Source: Shewanella seohaensis (GTDB lineage: Bacteria > Pseudomonadota > Gammaproteobacteria > Enterobacterales > Shewanellaceae). Taken from it: DNA of 64,000 nt. Of this stretch, positions 9,502 to 18,182 are shown piece by piece; the stretch's first letter is position 1, and each line of letters begins with the position of its first letter. Both the position numbers and the translations under genes were made by a program. The notes beneath the pieces were generated by a model that worked only from the letters and a program-made list of their open reading frames with translations, ran no database searches and was not told the DNA's origin. The DNA lies in NCBI RefSeq assembly GCF_025449215.1, contig NZ_CP104900.1, positions 1,302,001 through 1,366,000 on the forward strand, written 5' to 3'.

Positions 9502-10935
9502 ATGAATAATCGAGTTTTAACGCATCAAAACGAATTAAGCTGCCGTGTCGGTTCAACGCTCAAACTCAGCGTGATTGCCATCAGCATTGCGCTGCTCTCG
9601 GGTTGTGGCGCGCTGATGCGCTCCGACTTTGAGCCGCCCGCTTTACAGGTGCCAGAGCAGTGGCAGCATACCCAATTGAATGGTCAAGTCAGCCTAGACC
9701 CTTGGTGGCAGAAGTTTAATCAACCCGAATTGGATCAGCTGATTAGCCAAGTGCTCAGCAGCAATAATGACCTGACGCTCGCCACCTTAACCTTGCAAAA
9801 GGCGCGTTTACAGGCGGGGTTAGCGCGGGATGATCTGTATCCACAGCTCAGCTCCAATAATACGGCGTCTGTGAATAAACCGCTGGATGGCGGCAGTTCG
9901 AGCAAGGCATTTCAGGCGAACCTGTCGGTAAGCTATGAGGTGGATTTGTGGGGTAGAGTGTCGGCCAATATCGACCAAGCTCAATGGACGGCGCTGGCAA
10001 GTCTCGAAGATCGGGAGAGCACGGCGCAGAGTCTCGTTGCGACGACGGCGTCGCTCTATTGGCAGATTGGCTATCTGCATCAACGGATTGAACTGAGCAA
10101 TAAGAGTATTGAACACAGTCGGCAAACGCTGGCGTTAACCCAGCGCCAATTTGCCTCGGGCGCCGTGACTGAGCTGAATGTGCTCGAATCCCAACGCAGT
10201 TTAGCGGGGCAAGAGGCCTCCCACAGCCAACTGCTGCAACAGTTGGTTGAGGCCGAAAATGCTCTGGCGATCTTACTCAATCGCGCACCGGGGCAAGTGG
10301 CGGTTGAGATCAAGCAATTGCCGGACAGTGCGGTACCTGAGGTTGGCGTCGGCATTCCCGCCGACTTGGTTGGCCGTCGTCCCGATGTGAAGGCGGCCCT
10401 GTATCAATTGCGCTCGGCGCTGGCCAGTAAGGATGCGACCTATGCCAGTTACTTCCCAAGCTTGAGTTTGACTGGCAGCGTAGGGGAGTCGACCTCAGAG
10501 CTAAAAGAGTTATTGCGCAATCCCGTGGGGAGTTTAGGCGCGGGCTTAGTGTTGCCTTTTTTGCAATGGAATCAAATGCAAATCAACAATGATATTGCCG
10601 ATATCGACTATCAATCGGCCATAGTGAGCTATCGTAAAACCCTTTACAGCGCCTTCGAGGATGTGGATAACGCCATCTCGGCCAAGCAGCAATACGCTTA
10701 CCAAGGTGAGAAGCTTGAGCAGCAATTTAGCGCCGCCGCCCAGGCCGAAGCCATTTATGAGAGCCAATATCGCCATGGTGCTATCGGCATTCAAAATTGG
10801 ATAGATGCGCAGGAGAATCGCCGCAGCGCCGAAGCCGCATTGCTGGAGAATCGCTATAACCAATTAACGGCTCAAGCGACGCTCTACCAAGCCTTGGGTG
10901 GGAGCGATATCGCGCCGCCGTTAGCGGATAACTAA
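9502..10935 (+). CDS. NodT/CusC-type outer-membrane efflux lipoprotein (TolC superfamily)
   Basis: 477 residues. A signal peptide with lipobox LLSGC puts the lipidated Cys at residue 35. Two outer-membrane efflux protein repeats follow, with the typical LDPWWQKFNQPELDQLI start, the YEVDLWGR motif, the hinge GRRPDVKAALYQLRSA and the closing helix QYRHGAIGIQNWIDAQENRR. It begins 4 bp after macB and ends just before a terminator, so it is the third gene of a complete pump operon. NodT-type channels usually pair with RND pumps; here one is dedicated to a MacAB pair. Confidence 0.92.
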   Translation: MNNRVLTHQNELSCRVGSTLKLSVIAISIALLSGCGALMRSDFEPPALQVPEQWQHTQLNGQVSLDPWWQKFNQPELDQLISQVLSSNNDLTLATLTLQKARLQAGLARDDLYPQLSSNNTASVNKPLDGGSSSKAFQANLSVSYEVDLWGRVSANIDQAQWTALASLEDRESTAQSLVATTASLYWQIGYLHQRIELSNKSIEHSRQTLALTQRQFASGAVTELNVLESQRSLAGQEASHSQLLQQLVEAENALAILLNRAPGQVAVEIKQLPDSAVPEVGVGIPADLVGRRPDVKAALYQLRSALASKDATYASYFPSLSLTGSVGESTSELKELLRNPVGSLGAGLVLPFLQWNQMQINNDIADIDYQSAIVSYRKTLYSAFEDVDNAISAKQQYAYQGEKLEQQFSAAAQAEAIYESQYRHGAIGIQNWIDAQENRRSAEAALLENRYNQLTAQATLYQALGGSDIAPPLADN

Positions 10936-10954
10936 TTGAATCATTAATAAATAA

Positions 10955-10990
10955 AAAACCGCGATGCCTAAGGCTATCGCGGTTTTATTA
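10955..10990. terminator. Terminator between the efflux operon and the convergent protease gene
   Basis: A stem of AAAACCGCGAT pairing with ATCGCGGTTTT, extended by a CCT/AGG inner stem, followed by ATTATT on the plus strand. The A-run before it serves the minus strand. Confidence 0.75.
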
Positions 10991-11018
10991 TCTCGCTTTT
11001 ATCTTAATGCGAGTCAGA

Positions 11019-12143
11019 TTAGCTGCGCAGAATATGCAGTGGCAGGCTTAACATATCATCGCCCGTGCCCGCTAAGTGCCAGATAATGCCCACCAAGGCG
11101 GCAACGGTGACCAGATACCAAATGGTCGAGAAAATCTGCCCATATCTGTCTAGCGGCAATAGGTGGCTTTGATGGCGGGTACGCCACTCGAACACTATCT
11201 CTAAGCTACCGATAAGCAATAGGAAACCGAGCAGGGCAAGGCCTAAGGTATAGCTGATATACACCCCAAAGGCGGCGCCAATCACACAGGCGATTAAGCC
11301 CATGATGCTGTTCATCGAGAAGCTAATGCTCTTTAAAATATGGCCGCCATCGAGGGGTAAAATCGGCAATAAATTAAACAGGTTAAGTAGCGCGTTAAAG
11401 GCCGCAAGCCCCGCAAAGAAGACATTGTCCGTCATGTGGTAAGCGATAAGCGAGCCTATCGACATCAACAGGCCGAAGGTTGGCCCCATAATCGAGATGA
11501 CCACATCCTGCCAGCGGGTGTTAATCTTTTCATCGCTCAGCGCGAGTCCGCCCATAAAGGGGATGAGATAAATCCCTTTGGTTTTCATCCCAAAATACTT
11601 CATCGCGCGGATATGGCCGTATTCGTGGAAGACCAAACAGGCGATAAGCGCCAAGGCAAATTGGAAGGAAAACAGCCAAGAATAGGCCGCTACACTCGCC
11701 CCTGCGAGCACCACTTTAATCACTTTGGCACTCTTGAGCAGCTTAAAGCCGAGGGAGGCTAAGCCGACAAAACTGATTTTTTGTGGATTAGTCACGGGGA
11801 CTTCTGGGGTTTGACGCTCGATATCTTTCTCCGTGCGAGTGCCTTGGGCAATCACTTCCTCATCGACCAGCAGGCGGTAATCGAATCGAAACGGCTGCCA
11901 AACCACATCGGTCTCGAGGCGTACTTGGATTTTGTGTTCTAAAACCTGTGTTTCGCCGGTATCGCTGGCCAATTGGCTCTGGTGCTGGGTGAGTTCAAAT
12001 TCATGGACTTTGAGGCCGCCATTTTCGACCGATGCGGCTTTTTGTGAGACTAAGGTATTGTCCCAAAAGAGTTGTTGCCAACCTGCGAGTGAGCCTTCCA
12101 AACGCAGCGATTTGCCTAAGCAGTCAATCTTAAGTAGTTCCAA
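11019..12143 (-). CDS. Site-2-protease-like M50 family membrane zinc metalloprotease
   Basis: 374 residues. The N-terminal ~120 residues are soluble and beta-rich. The rest is a polytopic membrane domain with the zinc motif HEYGH at residues 173-177 and the second M50 motif LDGGH at 264-268 (NLFNLLPILPLDGGHIL). M50 proteases cleave membrane-embedded segments, for example of anti-sigma factors, though some in this subgroup have no known substrate. No sigma/anti-sigma pair is adjacent. It is convergent with the efflux operon and shares its terminator region. Confidence 0.85.
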   Translation of the reverse strand: MELLKIDCLGKSLRLEGSLAGWQQLFWDNTLVSQKAASVENGGLKVHEFELTQHQSQLASDTGETQVLEHKIQVRLETDVVWQPFRFDYRLLVDEEVIAQGTRTEKDIERQTPEVPVTNPQKISFVGLASLGFKLLKSAKVIKVVLAGASVAAYSWLFSFQFALALIACLVFHEYGHIRAMKYFGMKTKGIYLIPFMGGLALSDEKINTRWQDVVISIMGPTFGLLMSIGSLIAYHMTDNVFFAGLAAFNALLNLFNLLPILPLDGGHILKSISFSMNSIMGLIACVIGAAFGVYISYTLGLALLGFLLLIGSLEIVFEWRTRHQSHLLPLDRYGQIFSTIWYLVTVAALVGIIWHLAGTGDDMLSLPLHILRS

Positions 12144-12332
12144 TTTAGGGTCCGTTTGTATGTGTATCCGAATGATGCCCAGCGATAATTTGGCATATAA
12201 ATATCAATCGCTTTGGGCAAAACGGCCTGAGCCGTGTGTGACAAATTATGCCTGTGAAATGTGACTGAGGATATTAGCTTTTAGGATCATCTTAATTTTT
12301 ATTGTGATCGCTCGCGATTTCTTTGAGCTGGG

Positions 12333-12716
12333 TTAGTCATCTAAGCTGCGAACGATTTCCATCCCTTGGGCCAAGGTGGTGAAGGCTAACTTAGCTACGC
12401 AGCACTGGCCTATGGCATTGGCGTGCTTTTGTACCCATTTGATAAAGTCAGTAAGTGGCAATTTTTGCTCTTGTTTGAGGAGTTTAGGCAGCTCGCCTAT
12501 GGGATCTTCATGAATGGTGCTTGGAGTTGCGCGGATCAAATATTGGTTACCGAGACTGTCGAGTAACAGATCCGTGTCGACAAATTGATGCTGATATAGG
12601 CAGGCAAGTTCTAACCAATCCCGTTGATGGGCGAGGTAGAGTAGTTCGTCATTTTGAGTGAGTTTGACTACCGCAGGCCATTCAATGTCTGCCATTTTCA
12701 CTTGAGTCATGCGCAA
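12333..12716 (-). CDS. Conserved hypothetical protein, possibly DUF4144-like
   Basis: 127 residues, soluble, no signal peptide or membrane segment. It looks like a small mixed alpha/beta domain (VKLTQNDELLYLAHQRDWLELACLYQ region read as a beta-hairpin plus helix), with two adjacent Cys near the C-terminus (GQCCVAK). It resembles short Shewanella proteins annotated as DUF4144, but that match is from memory and weak. It stands alone between the protease and FapA genes. MADIEW downstream would be an alternative start. Function unknown. Confidence 0.7.
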   Translation of the reverse strand: MRMTQVKMADIEWPAVVKLTQNDELLYLAHQRDWLELACLYQHQFVDTDLLLDSLGNQYLIRATPSTIHEDPIGELPKLLKQEQKLPLTDFIKWVQKHANAIGQCCVAKLAFTTLAQGMEIVRSLDD

Positions 12717-12895
12717 TCCCGTAGGCTTGTTATGTGCTTAGCCTTTTAGCCGACAGAGTCTGCGCTAAAGGGCTGTATTGAGGTCAGTATGCCACCGACC
12801 TAGGCGAAGATGAAAGGCGTTGGGGGATTTTCTCTGGCAAGTCTGCGTAAATGGGGGCACACGGCGAGCAGCAAAGCATTCAGGCAAAGCATTCA

Positions 12896-12932
12896 CGCTA
12901 AGAGTTCACTCAATGGAATGAACCCTTAGCGG
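12896..12932. repeat. Hairpin downstream of the FapA gene
   Basis: Thirteen-bp arms CGCTAAGAGTTCA / TGAACCCTTAGCG with one mismatch and an 11-nt loop. It lies just past the minus-strand FapA stop. There is no T tail, so it may be a 3' stabilising structure rather than a true terminator. Confidence 0.45.
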
Positions 12933-12948
12933 GGGGATGATTGCCCCG

Positions 12949-14640
12949 TTAATGGCTTGCCGCTTGCGCCTTAGGTTTAGCGTTGTAATCGAAGTTAATC
13001 TCTTGATTAAGATTGGTGATTGAGCAAGTGCCATGTTCGCGGGTGGTTCTGTGATTGGCTTGACCAATATGGAACTCGGCATTGAGGAATACGTGCTTAA
13101 TCACATCGATACGATACTTGTCGTAGTAGGTTTCGACTTCTTGCTTGAGGCTATCGAACTCTAATTCTTCGCGGGAACGTTCACCTAAGATGCGATTCTT
13201 CTCATCGAGCATCATCTTGATCTGTTCGATCATGATAGGGTCGCTCTGCCATTCGGATTTCGGCGGCAGTTTTTTCAGGCGAGCCTCGATATCCAGCGTC
13301 GCTACCACCATTGCATGCACGCTCTCCTCCAGCTGCTTGAGATTCTGCTTGAGTTCGCCCTGTTCCATGGCGCAGTACACTTCGGTTTTGGTGCCTGCTG
13401 TTGCGCCAATCACGACGGCGGTGAGGCCTTTTTCGGCATGCACGACACCACCCACTAAGTCACCACGGCGGCCGCTCTGATCGCTTACTGTGAGCGTGCC
13501 TGCGGTTTTGGTATTACTGTGGAGTAATTGCTTAGTGATCAGAATATTACCCTTTGCTGTTAACTGGGAATATTGCACGAACTGGGCGCTGATCTGCCCC
13601 TGAGCCGTGATATTGGTGGAGAACTCATTCACTCTGACTTGGCGACCAATCACGCCCTTGCTCACCGTAATATCGCCATCGGCCTCGAGAGTTGCCGAAT
13701 CGACAAAGCCCATCACGGTAATATCGCCTGAACTTTTAACCATCATGCCTTCGTGTACATCGCCCGTGATTAAAATACTGCCTTTAAAGTTGATATGGCC
13801 GGTACTGATATCCACATCTTTAAGCTGCAACACATCGTCGACATTCATGCCCGTGCGGGTTTCAACGGGTTGGCCTGCCACTGTAGCGATGAGTTTATTG
13901 GGGTCTTTCGGGTGGAAGTCGGTACCAGTACCGGGTTGTAATACCAGATCTTTCCCCGGTTTTTGCTTAAGGACTTCGCCTTTAATGTTGTAGCCGGGAG
14001 ACCCTTCGGTCGCGGGATGCTTAATCATTAGCAGATCGTTGGGCTTAACCATGATCATCGCCCCGAGATTACGCATATCCACAGTGCCGTCTTCCCGCTC
14101 CTGCGGCTGCAATAGGCGTTCACGGGCGAGGGAAACCTTACGCTCCAGCACCGCATTTTGACCATTGATCGCGGCCTTACCTTGAGCGATATCACTCTGG
14201 CAGCTTTCACCCGGTTTTAACTTGGTCATTTTTTGCAGCAAGGTTTGGATCTTAAGCTTGCTTAAGCCCATGCAAACATTGTCTTTTTTAAGCTGCGTGA
14301 GGATTTCGGGTAAATCGACGGCTTTACCTCCCCAAGGGGCGGTTAAGATCATGGTGGCTTGCATTTTATCTTGGCTGAGCTCAATTTTTACGCTGCCATC
14401 GCGGCGCTCTGCCAATACGGCAAATAGCTCGTATTTACCATCTTCTTGATGGCATAGGGAATTGGTTTGCGCGATAACTTTATCTATCGCAGGCTCGAGG
14501 GGGAATAGGGCGGCGAACTCTGGCACGGACAATAAACGCATCACATCATCACGGGTAATGGGACCGTGTTCATTCGGAATTAAGCGTAATTCCGCCTTGG
14601 TTTTATCGCTGCTTAGCTCAAGAAGTTCAGGGGCCAACAT
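12949..14640 (-). CDS. FapA family protein (DUF342)
   Basis: 563 residues from ATG at 14640, chosen because AGGAAG sits 6 nt upstream; the frame extends further upstream but without ribosome-binding signal. The protein has an N-terminal globular part, a central right-handed beta-helix of glycine-rich repeats (DITVMGFVDSATLEADGDI; GNILITKQLL) and a C-terminal coiled coil near residues 430-510 (LKQNLKQLEESVHAMVVATL). This matches the FapA/DUF342 family, named for an unrelated Vibrio flagellar-pole role in some members; the precise function is not established for most. It appears monocistronic. Confidence 0.8.
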   Translation of the reverse strand: MLAPELLELSSDKTKAELRLIPNEHGPITRDDVMRLLSVPEFAALFPLEPAIDKVIAQTNSLCHQEDGKYELFAVLAERRDGSVKIELSQDKMQATMILTAPWGGKAVDLPEILTQLKKDNVCMGLSKLKIQTLLQKMTKLKPGESCQSDIAQGKAAINGQNAVLERKVSLARERLLQPQEREDGTVDMRNLGAMIMVKPNDLLMIKHPATEGSPGYNIKGEVLKQKPGKDLVLQPGTGTDFHPKDPNKLIATVAGQPVETRTGMNVDDVLQLKDVDISTGHINFKGSILITGDVHEGMMVKSSGDITVMGFVDSATLEADGDITVSKGVIGRQVRVNEFSTNITAQGQISAQFVQYSQLTAKGNILITKQLLHSNTKTAGTLTVSDQSGRRGDLVGGVVHAEKGLTAVVIGATAGTKTEVYCAMEQGELKQNLKQLEESVHAMVVATLDIEARLKKLPPKSEWQSDPIMIEQIKMMLDEKNRILGERSREELEFDSLKQEVETYYDKYRIDVIKHVFLNAEFHIGQANHRTTREHGTCSITNLNQEINFDYNAKPKAQAASH

Positions 14641-15248
14641 AGAGCACTTCCTATCCATTTGTTTTATTTTTGTTTTAGTAGCTAACCTGAGTATAACAGT
14701 AGAAACTTTGCTCAAAGAAGCCTTTTCGGCACGAAAAGATGTAAATGTTGGCGTTTTGTTGCTTATAGTCTATGTGTTGATTTTTAAATAGATTTTTATC
14801 TGAGCTATAGGCGGTAACTTAGTGTTATCTTTGGTTTTTTGCCTGTGTGCCAGCATGAGCCTAAAACTGCGCAATGTTTGCATGTAACAAAAAATTAAAC
14901 TTTACAACGCTGCCCCGTATGTTAGGGACAACACCACAGGGGTAAAACCCTCGATAATTTAGCGCTTACTGCATTTGATAGCGTTCACAAAACCATAAAA
15001 ATCTTACCTAGATAGCCGCTAGTGCTCGGCTTGGGAGCGCGACTTTATTGTGGTGTTCTTAAGGGGAAGGTTTCTATCCAGATGGGGCGGCGCGTTAAAA
15101 TCTTCGAGTAATCTAACTTAGAAGTAAAGTGGGCTAGGTGCTTTGCTTCCATTCGTGGGGTTAGGCATAAATCGCAGGGTCAGGATTCAACATTCTATGG
15201 TTTAACATTTGATTACCCCTTTCTATTCTTGTGTTACCCCCCCATGAG
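14641..15248. other. Long intergenic region between FapA gene and cassette array
   Basis: About 600 bp without a supportable gene. It must hold the FapA promoter and the distal end of the cassette block. A GTTAGGC / ATCTAAC pair flanking a 9-bp imperfect hairpin (15111-15166) looks like a degenerate attC, and a C-rich/G-rich hairpin sits at 15233-15270 over the end of the next gene. Nothing else is evident. Confidence 0.5.
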
Positions 15249-15620
15249 TCAGTTCAAATAGGGGGCTTTATTGCTTGGCCATGTCGGCTTTTCTATGGGA
15301 GATTCAAAAGTGGTCAGCCAAACTTCAAGCTCACCGGAGCCTGATAAACACCCCATGTAGGAGAAACACATGCCGCTATCTATCATGTTATTGGCAAATT
15401 GAATTGCCTCTTCAAGCGAGCCTTCTTCCTTGTTATGGCTGAAGGTTTCGTCGTCCCACACCCAGTTGATAGGTGCTCCATCTTCATCACAAGCAAGGTA
15501 TCTTACGTTCTCATAACCTTCGCTAGCTGCTGTTAATGAATCCAGAAAGGATTCTCTGATTTCTGAGAATCTATTTTTAAATTCTTCAATGCCGATATTT
15601 TTACTCATAATGTGCTTCAT
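15249..15620 (-). CDS. Hypothetical cassette-borne protein
   Basis: 123 residues from ATG at 15620 (MKHIMSKNIG); ATG at 15608 is an alternative. The frame runs further upstream but that part overlaps the attC-like site and is probably not translated. The protein is acidic and soluble (DEDGAPINWVWDDETFSH), with no recognised domain. Its start lies 13 bp after the attC-like site at 15633-15700, the usual arrangement for a gene cassette whose ORF begins just after the core site. No function is proposed. Confidence 0.65.
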   Translation of the reverse strand: MKHIMSKNIGIEEFKNRFSEIRESFLDSLTAASEGYENVRYLACDEDGAPINWVWDDETFSHNKEEGSLEEAIQFANNMIDSGMCFSYMGCLSGSGELEVWLTTFESPIEKPTWPSNKAPYLN

Positions 15621-15632
15621 ACTTGCTCTAGA

Positions 15633-15700
15633 GGTTAACGCCGCAAACACCTGTGGCAGAAGCGAAGCTTTTGACAACCGAGTGCTTTCCTTGTTAGGGC
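15633..15700 (-). repeat. attC-like integron recombination site (between cassettes)
   Basis: Read on the minus strand it runs from CCCTAAC to GTTAACC. The outer arms pair imperfectly (TAACAAGGAAAGCAC against TAACGCCGCAAACAC, the latter as the complement of the other end), with an inner AGCTTCGCT-type hairpin. It lies directly after the stop codon of one ORF and just before the next start. Core sites deviate from GTTRRRY at one position. Confidence 0.55.
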
Positions 15701-16675
15701 TTAATATTCGTTAAAATCAGGCTCATATGTATAAGATGCTTCAACCTCATCTTTTGCTTGCTGCAACTCGTCCTCGGTATATAAGCCAAAGTATTCAGCA
15801 GGGGTATATATCGTCTTTGCTAAAAAAGTATCTCCAAGTCCGCATGCCGATAGCTTGGAATAACCAGAAATCTTAAGACCGCATGCAATGCATTCGAAAC
15901 TAGATGGCAACATAGACTGTCTTTGTACTACTTCATCATCCCCATCATGAATTTCAGTTGATACAGCGCCTACAGGTGAGCCATGTATTAACGCAACAGA
16001 ATTACATGACGGGCATTCAACTCTGTGACCAGATTGTCTTGTTGCCCAAGCTGTTGCCTGAAGTACCAAGGCTTGTTTCTCGTCATCTGATTTATTTGAC
16101 CAAACCTTAGAGTAGGCTGATATATCTTGCTTAACACTTTTTGATGCGTCGTCAGTTAGTGACTTAATTAACGATTTTGCATTGTTAGCATCAGATACGA
16201 AATCCTCCAACGCTTTCCCCATTGACTTAAGCAATATATCGCAAGACTGGTAAAAGCGAGGAAGCCAACGCGACGTTCCATTTTGACCAAAGATAACCTC
16301 TCCTGAATGCAGTTCAGCATTCCGATCATCAGTATGCTTAGAACAAAAGCCAGCCATTTCTTCAGTAAACTCTGGCAGTAATTCTGTTAACCTAGCTAAA
16401 ACTTCTTTAGTTGAGATCGATATTGGATTAAACATTTTTGCTGTTGGTGCATTACCTAAAGCAAAATTAATGTTTCGCCAGTTCTTCGAATCTGCAAGCA
16501 GTACTGGCGATATATTTGATAACGCTGCTCTCGCTAATAATTCAAGACTTAATGAGGACCACAAACCATATTGCCAATCGTCTGCGATGCTTGCTTCCAT
16601 TTGTTGTAGATAAGTTAATGATTTGGCAAAAAGTGATTCAGAACTCCAAGGATTAACTATTGTTTTATTTGTCAT
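15701..16675 (-). CDS. HEPN-like protein with C-terminal zinc ribbon (cassette-borne, undescribed)
   Basis: 324 residues, soluble. The N-terminal half is all-helical (SLSLELLARAAL) and carries DDRNAELHSG, an Rx4H motif at Arg118-His123 as in HEPN domains, many of which are RNases of toxin, abortive-infection or CRISPR systems. The C-terminal part has a two-knuckle zinc ribbon with Cys221, Cys224, Cys262 and Cys265 (CPSC ... CIAC). Proteins of the DUF4145/HEPN type look similar. The start lies 10 bp after a dioxygenase gene in the same cassette, and the stop codon abuts an attC-like site. A defence or RNA-cleaving role is inference from motif and context; a surface or regulatory HEPN without catalysis is equally possible. 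Confidence 0.65.
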   Translation of the reverse strand: MTNKTIVNPWSSESLFAKSLTYLQQMEASIADDWQYGLWSSLSLELLARAALSNISPVLLADSKNWRNINFALGNAPTAKMFNPISISTKEVLARLTELLPEFTEEMAGFCSKHTDDRNAELHSGEVIFGQNGTSRWLPRFYQSCDILLKSMGKALEDFVSDANNAKSLIKSLTDDASKSVKQDISAYSKVWSNKSDDEKQALVLQATAWATRQSGHRVECPSCNSVALIHGSPVGAVSTEIHDGDDEVVQRQSMLPSSFECIACGLKISGYSKLSACGLGDTFLAKTIYTPAEYFGLYTEDELQQAKDEVEASYTYEPDFNEY

Positions 16676-16685
16676 GTGTATAACT

Positions 16686-17342
16686 CTAATTAAAATAAAT
16701 CCGTTCTATTTTTCGTTCAGTGAAATTGGATGGAATATTCGATCGACCATGAAGAATTGCGTGATTATTAAGGATTAGAGTATCACCAAAATTTACCAAG
16801 TACACATCTATCGCTAGCTCCCAAACTTCTCTAGTCAACATCAATTTACGTATTACTCTAGCATTTTCATTAATTGGCTCTAAAAAATAAGAGTCCCAAC
16901 GAATAAAACATTCCCCATTAACGTTGAACAGCAGCGGAAATAAACAACCATTTCTACCTCTCGACTTGACAACAGACCTACGTATTCCGTGTTGTTCCAA
17001 GATATCCTTAATAATGTTAAGAGGAAGAATTTTAGTTGCCACTCTCTCATCTCCCTTAATACACCTTAACATTAGATAATTAGGAGGCTGACTCCAGTGA
17101 GCAAGGTCTGTGTGTAACGGAAAAGCATCTAAACCAAACTCACCACTATATTGATTCTTTAATGCATTATCCTTATCTTTTGGACTTATTAGTTGAGCGT
17201 CTGAAATCATCGAATGATTTAAGTAATCTGAAATCTTAACAATGCTACCAAGATTACCTGCCAGCTCATTAATTGTTTGATTTACATTCCATTTTGGAAT
17301 AAATACAAATCCTTTTCTTGATAACTCTTTTTTAACGTCCAT
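16686..17342 (-). CDS. TauD/TfdA-like Fe(II)/2-oxoglutarate dioxygenase (cassette-borne)
   Basis: 218 residues from ATG at 17342, preceded by AGGTG. The frame extends slightly upstream through GTG and TTG codons. The Fe-binding HxD is His77-Asp79 (FPLHTDLAHW), the distal His is most likely His198 (NNHAILHGRS) and the 2-oxoglutarate Arg is near residue 214 (ERKIERIYF). These are the marks of the clavaminate synthase-like/TauD superfamily. It is shorter than TauD (about 280 residues). Its start follows an attC site by about 25 bp and the next gene follows after 10 bp, so the two form a two-gene cassette. The substrate is unknown. Confidence 0.75.
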   Translation of the reverse strand: MDVKKELSRKGFVFIPKWNVNQTINELAGNLGSIVKISDYLNHSMISDAQLISPKDKDNALKNQYSGEFGLDAFPLHTDLAHWSQPPNYLMLRCIKGDERVATKILPLNIIKDILEQHGIRRSVVKSRGRNGCLFPLLFNVNGECFIRWDSYFLEPINENARVIRKLMLTREVWELAIDVYLVNFGDTLILNNHAILHGRSNIPSNFTERKIERIYFN

Positions 17343-17364
17343 ATACACCTGAGCCAATTGGGAT

Positions 17365-17439
17365 CCCTAACGCCGCCCACAGCGGCGAGCGTAGCGAGTC
17401 TGGCAGCCGAAGGCTGCAAACTGCTGGGCTTTGTTATGT
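17365..17439 (-). repeat. attC integron recombination site
   Basis: A 75-bp imperfect palindrome. On the minus strand it runs ACATAAC ... GTTAGGG. Outer arms TAACAAAGCCCAGCAG and CTGTGGGCGGCGTTA pair with the unpaired bases typical of attC, and the centre holds GCAGCC TTCG GGCTGC-like hairpins. It lies between the stop of one small ORF and the start of the next on the same strand. This is the best-formed attC in the window. Confidence 0.75.
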
Positions 17440-17458
17440 GGCGACTTGCAAGCCGATG

Positions 17459-17692
17459 TTATTCTTGAAATTCCCACGGGATTTCCTTTTTGAATAATGC
17501 GATTGCTTGCTCTACAAGCTCAAGATCGAGTTCCTTTTTGTAAAGGGTAACTTCTCTGGTCTTTTTGGTGTCATCTCGAAAGACCTCCAGAAGCATCTCG
17601 TTGCCAGAATAAATCTCTATTCCGAACCCATCCCTATCAGCACCAACATCACTCGCTACTATGTACTTTTCGATCTTGGAATATTCATCCAT
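17459..17692 (-). CDS. Hypothetical small cassette-borne protein
   Basis: 77 residues from ATG at 17692 (MDEYSKIEKY), with GAGAAACGAG upstream. An in-frame ATG at 17716 lies inside a GTTATGT core-like motif and is less likely. The protein is acidic with a predicted beta-sheet plus C-terminal helix (LELVEQAIALFKKEIPWEF), reminiscent of small immunity-type folds but without a named match. It is followed directly by the attC at 17365-17439, so it is the first recognisable cassette of the block. Confidence 0.6.
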   Translation of the reverse strand: MDEYSKIEKYIVASDVGADRDGFGIEIYSGNEMLLEVFRDDTKKTREVTLYKKELDLELVEQAIALFKKEIPWEFQE

Positions 17693-17838
17693 GCTCGTTT
17701 CTCTGCGATCCCACATAACATTTTATTCATGCGCATGCGCGTTTACCTCGTTGGATCAGTGAAAACGCGTACAGTTAACTATCTGTATGCAAAGAACTTA
17801 TCAGCTTTCTGCCGCTTTTCATATAAGTAATCCATCTG

Positions 17839-17862
17839 GAAAAACGCGCATGTGCGTTTTTC
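17839..17862. terminator. Terminator-like hairpin upstream of the cassette block
   Basis: A 9-bp stem GAAAAACGC / GCGTTTTTC with a 6-nt loop gives a T-run on either strand. It could isolate the cassette block from the diguanylate cyclase gene. Confidence 0.55.
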
Positions 17863-18110
17863 AAACCTATTAACTAAATGTCGGTCTCTATAGTTAGTTG
17901 ATTTTATAGAATTTTATTTTTTGCAGTAGGAGTTAATGCGCACTGATATTGTCTTCAAATTATTCAAAAATACCTCAATTTAAATATGACTATACCCATA
18001 CATTGTTAGTCGATTTATAGCAGGGCCAAACGTAGGCAAATAGGTGAGAATTTTTATGGAACAGGAACTGGAGTTTTCGATTGAGCTAACGAGCCGAAAC
18101 ATGAAATATA

Positions 18111-18139
18111 GCCGCGTTTTATATCCATATAAACGCGGC
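18111..18139. terminator. Hairpin downstream of the diguanylate cyclase gene
   Basis: Thirteen-bp arms GCCGCGTTTTATAT / ATATAAACGCGGC (one bulged base) with a 2-nt loop, about 45 bp past the minus-strand stop. The following minus-strand sequence is TATATTTC, a weak T tail. Confidence 0.45.
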
Positions 18140-18182
18140 ATTCTAATCAATAAGCTTTTACCTTCTGCTTTAACTGCGTTGA

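Larger units (their letters stand above)
17702..18182. other. Intergenic region with palindromes and hairpins beside the cassette block
   Basis: About 480 bp without a supportable gene. It contains the GTTATGT core-like site (17712-17718, minus strand), the perfect palindrome GCGCATGCGC (17730-17739), a terminator-like hairpin (17839-17862) and a GCCGCG hairpin (18111-18139). It should also hold the promoter of the first cassette gene. Confidence 0.5.

Noticed and set aside
15111-15166. Third attC site at the left end of the cassette block
   Set aside because: The outer core motifs GCCTAAC and GTTAGAT fit on the minus strand, but the flanking arms do not pair as attC arms do; kept only as a possible degenerate end.
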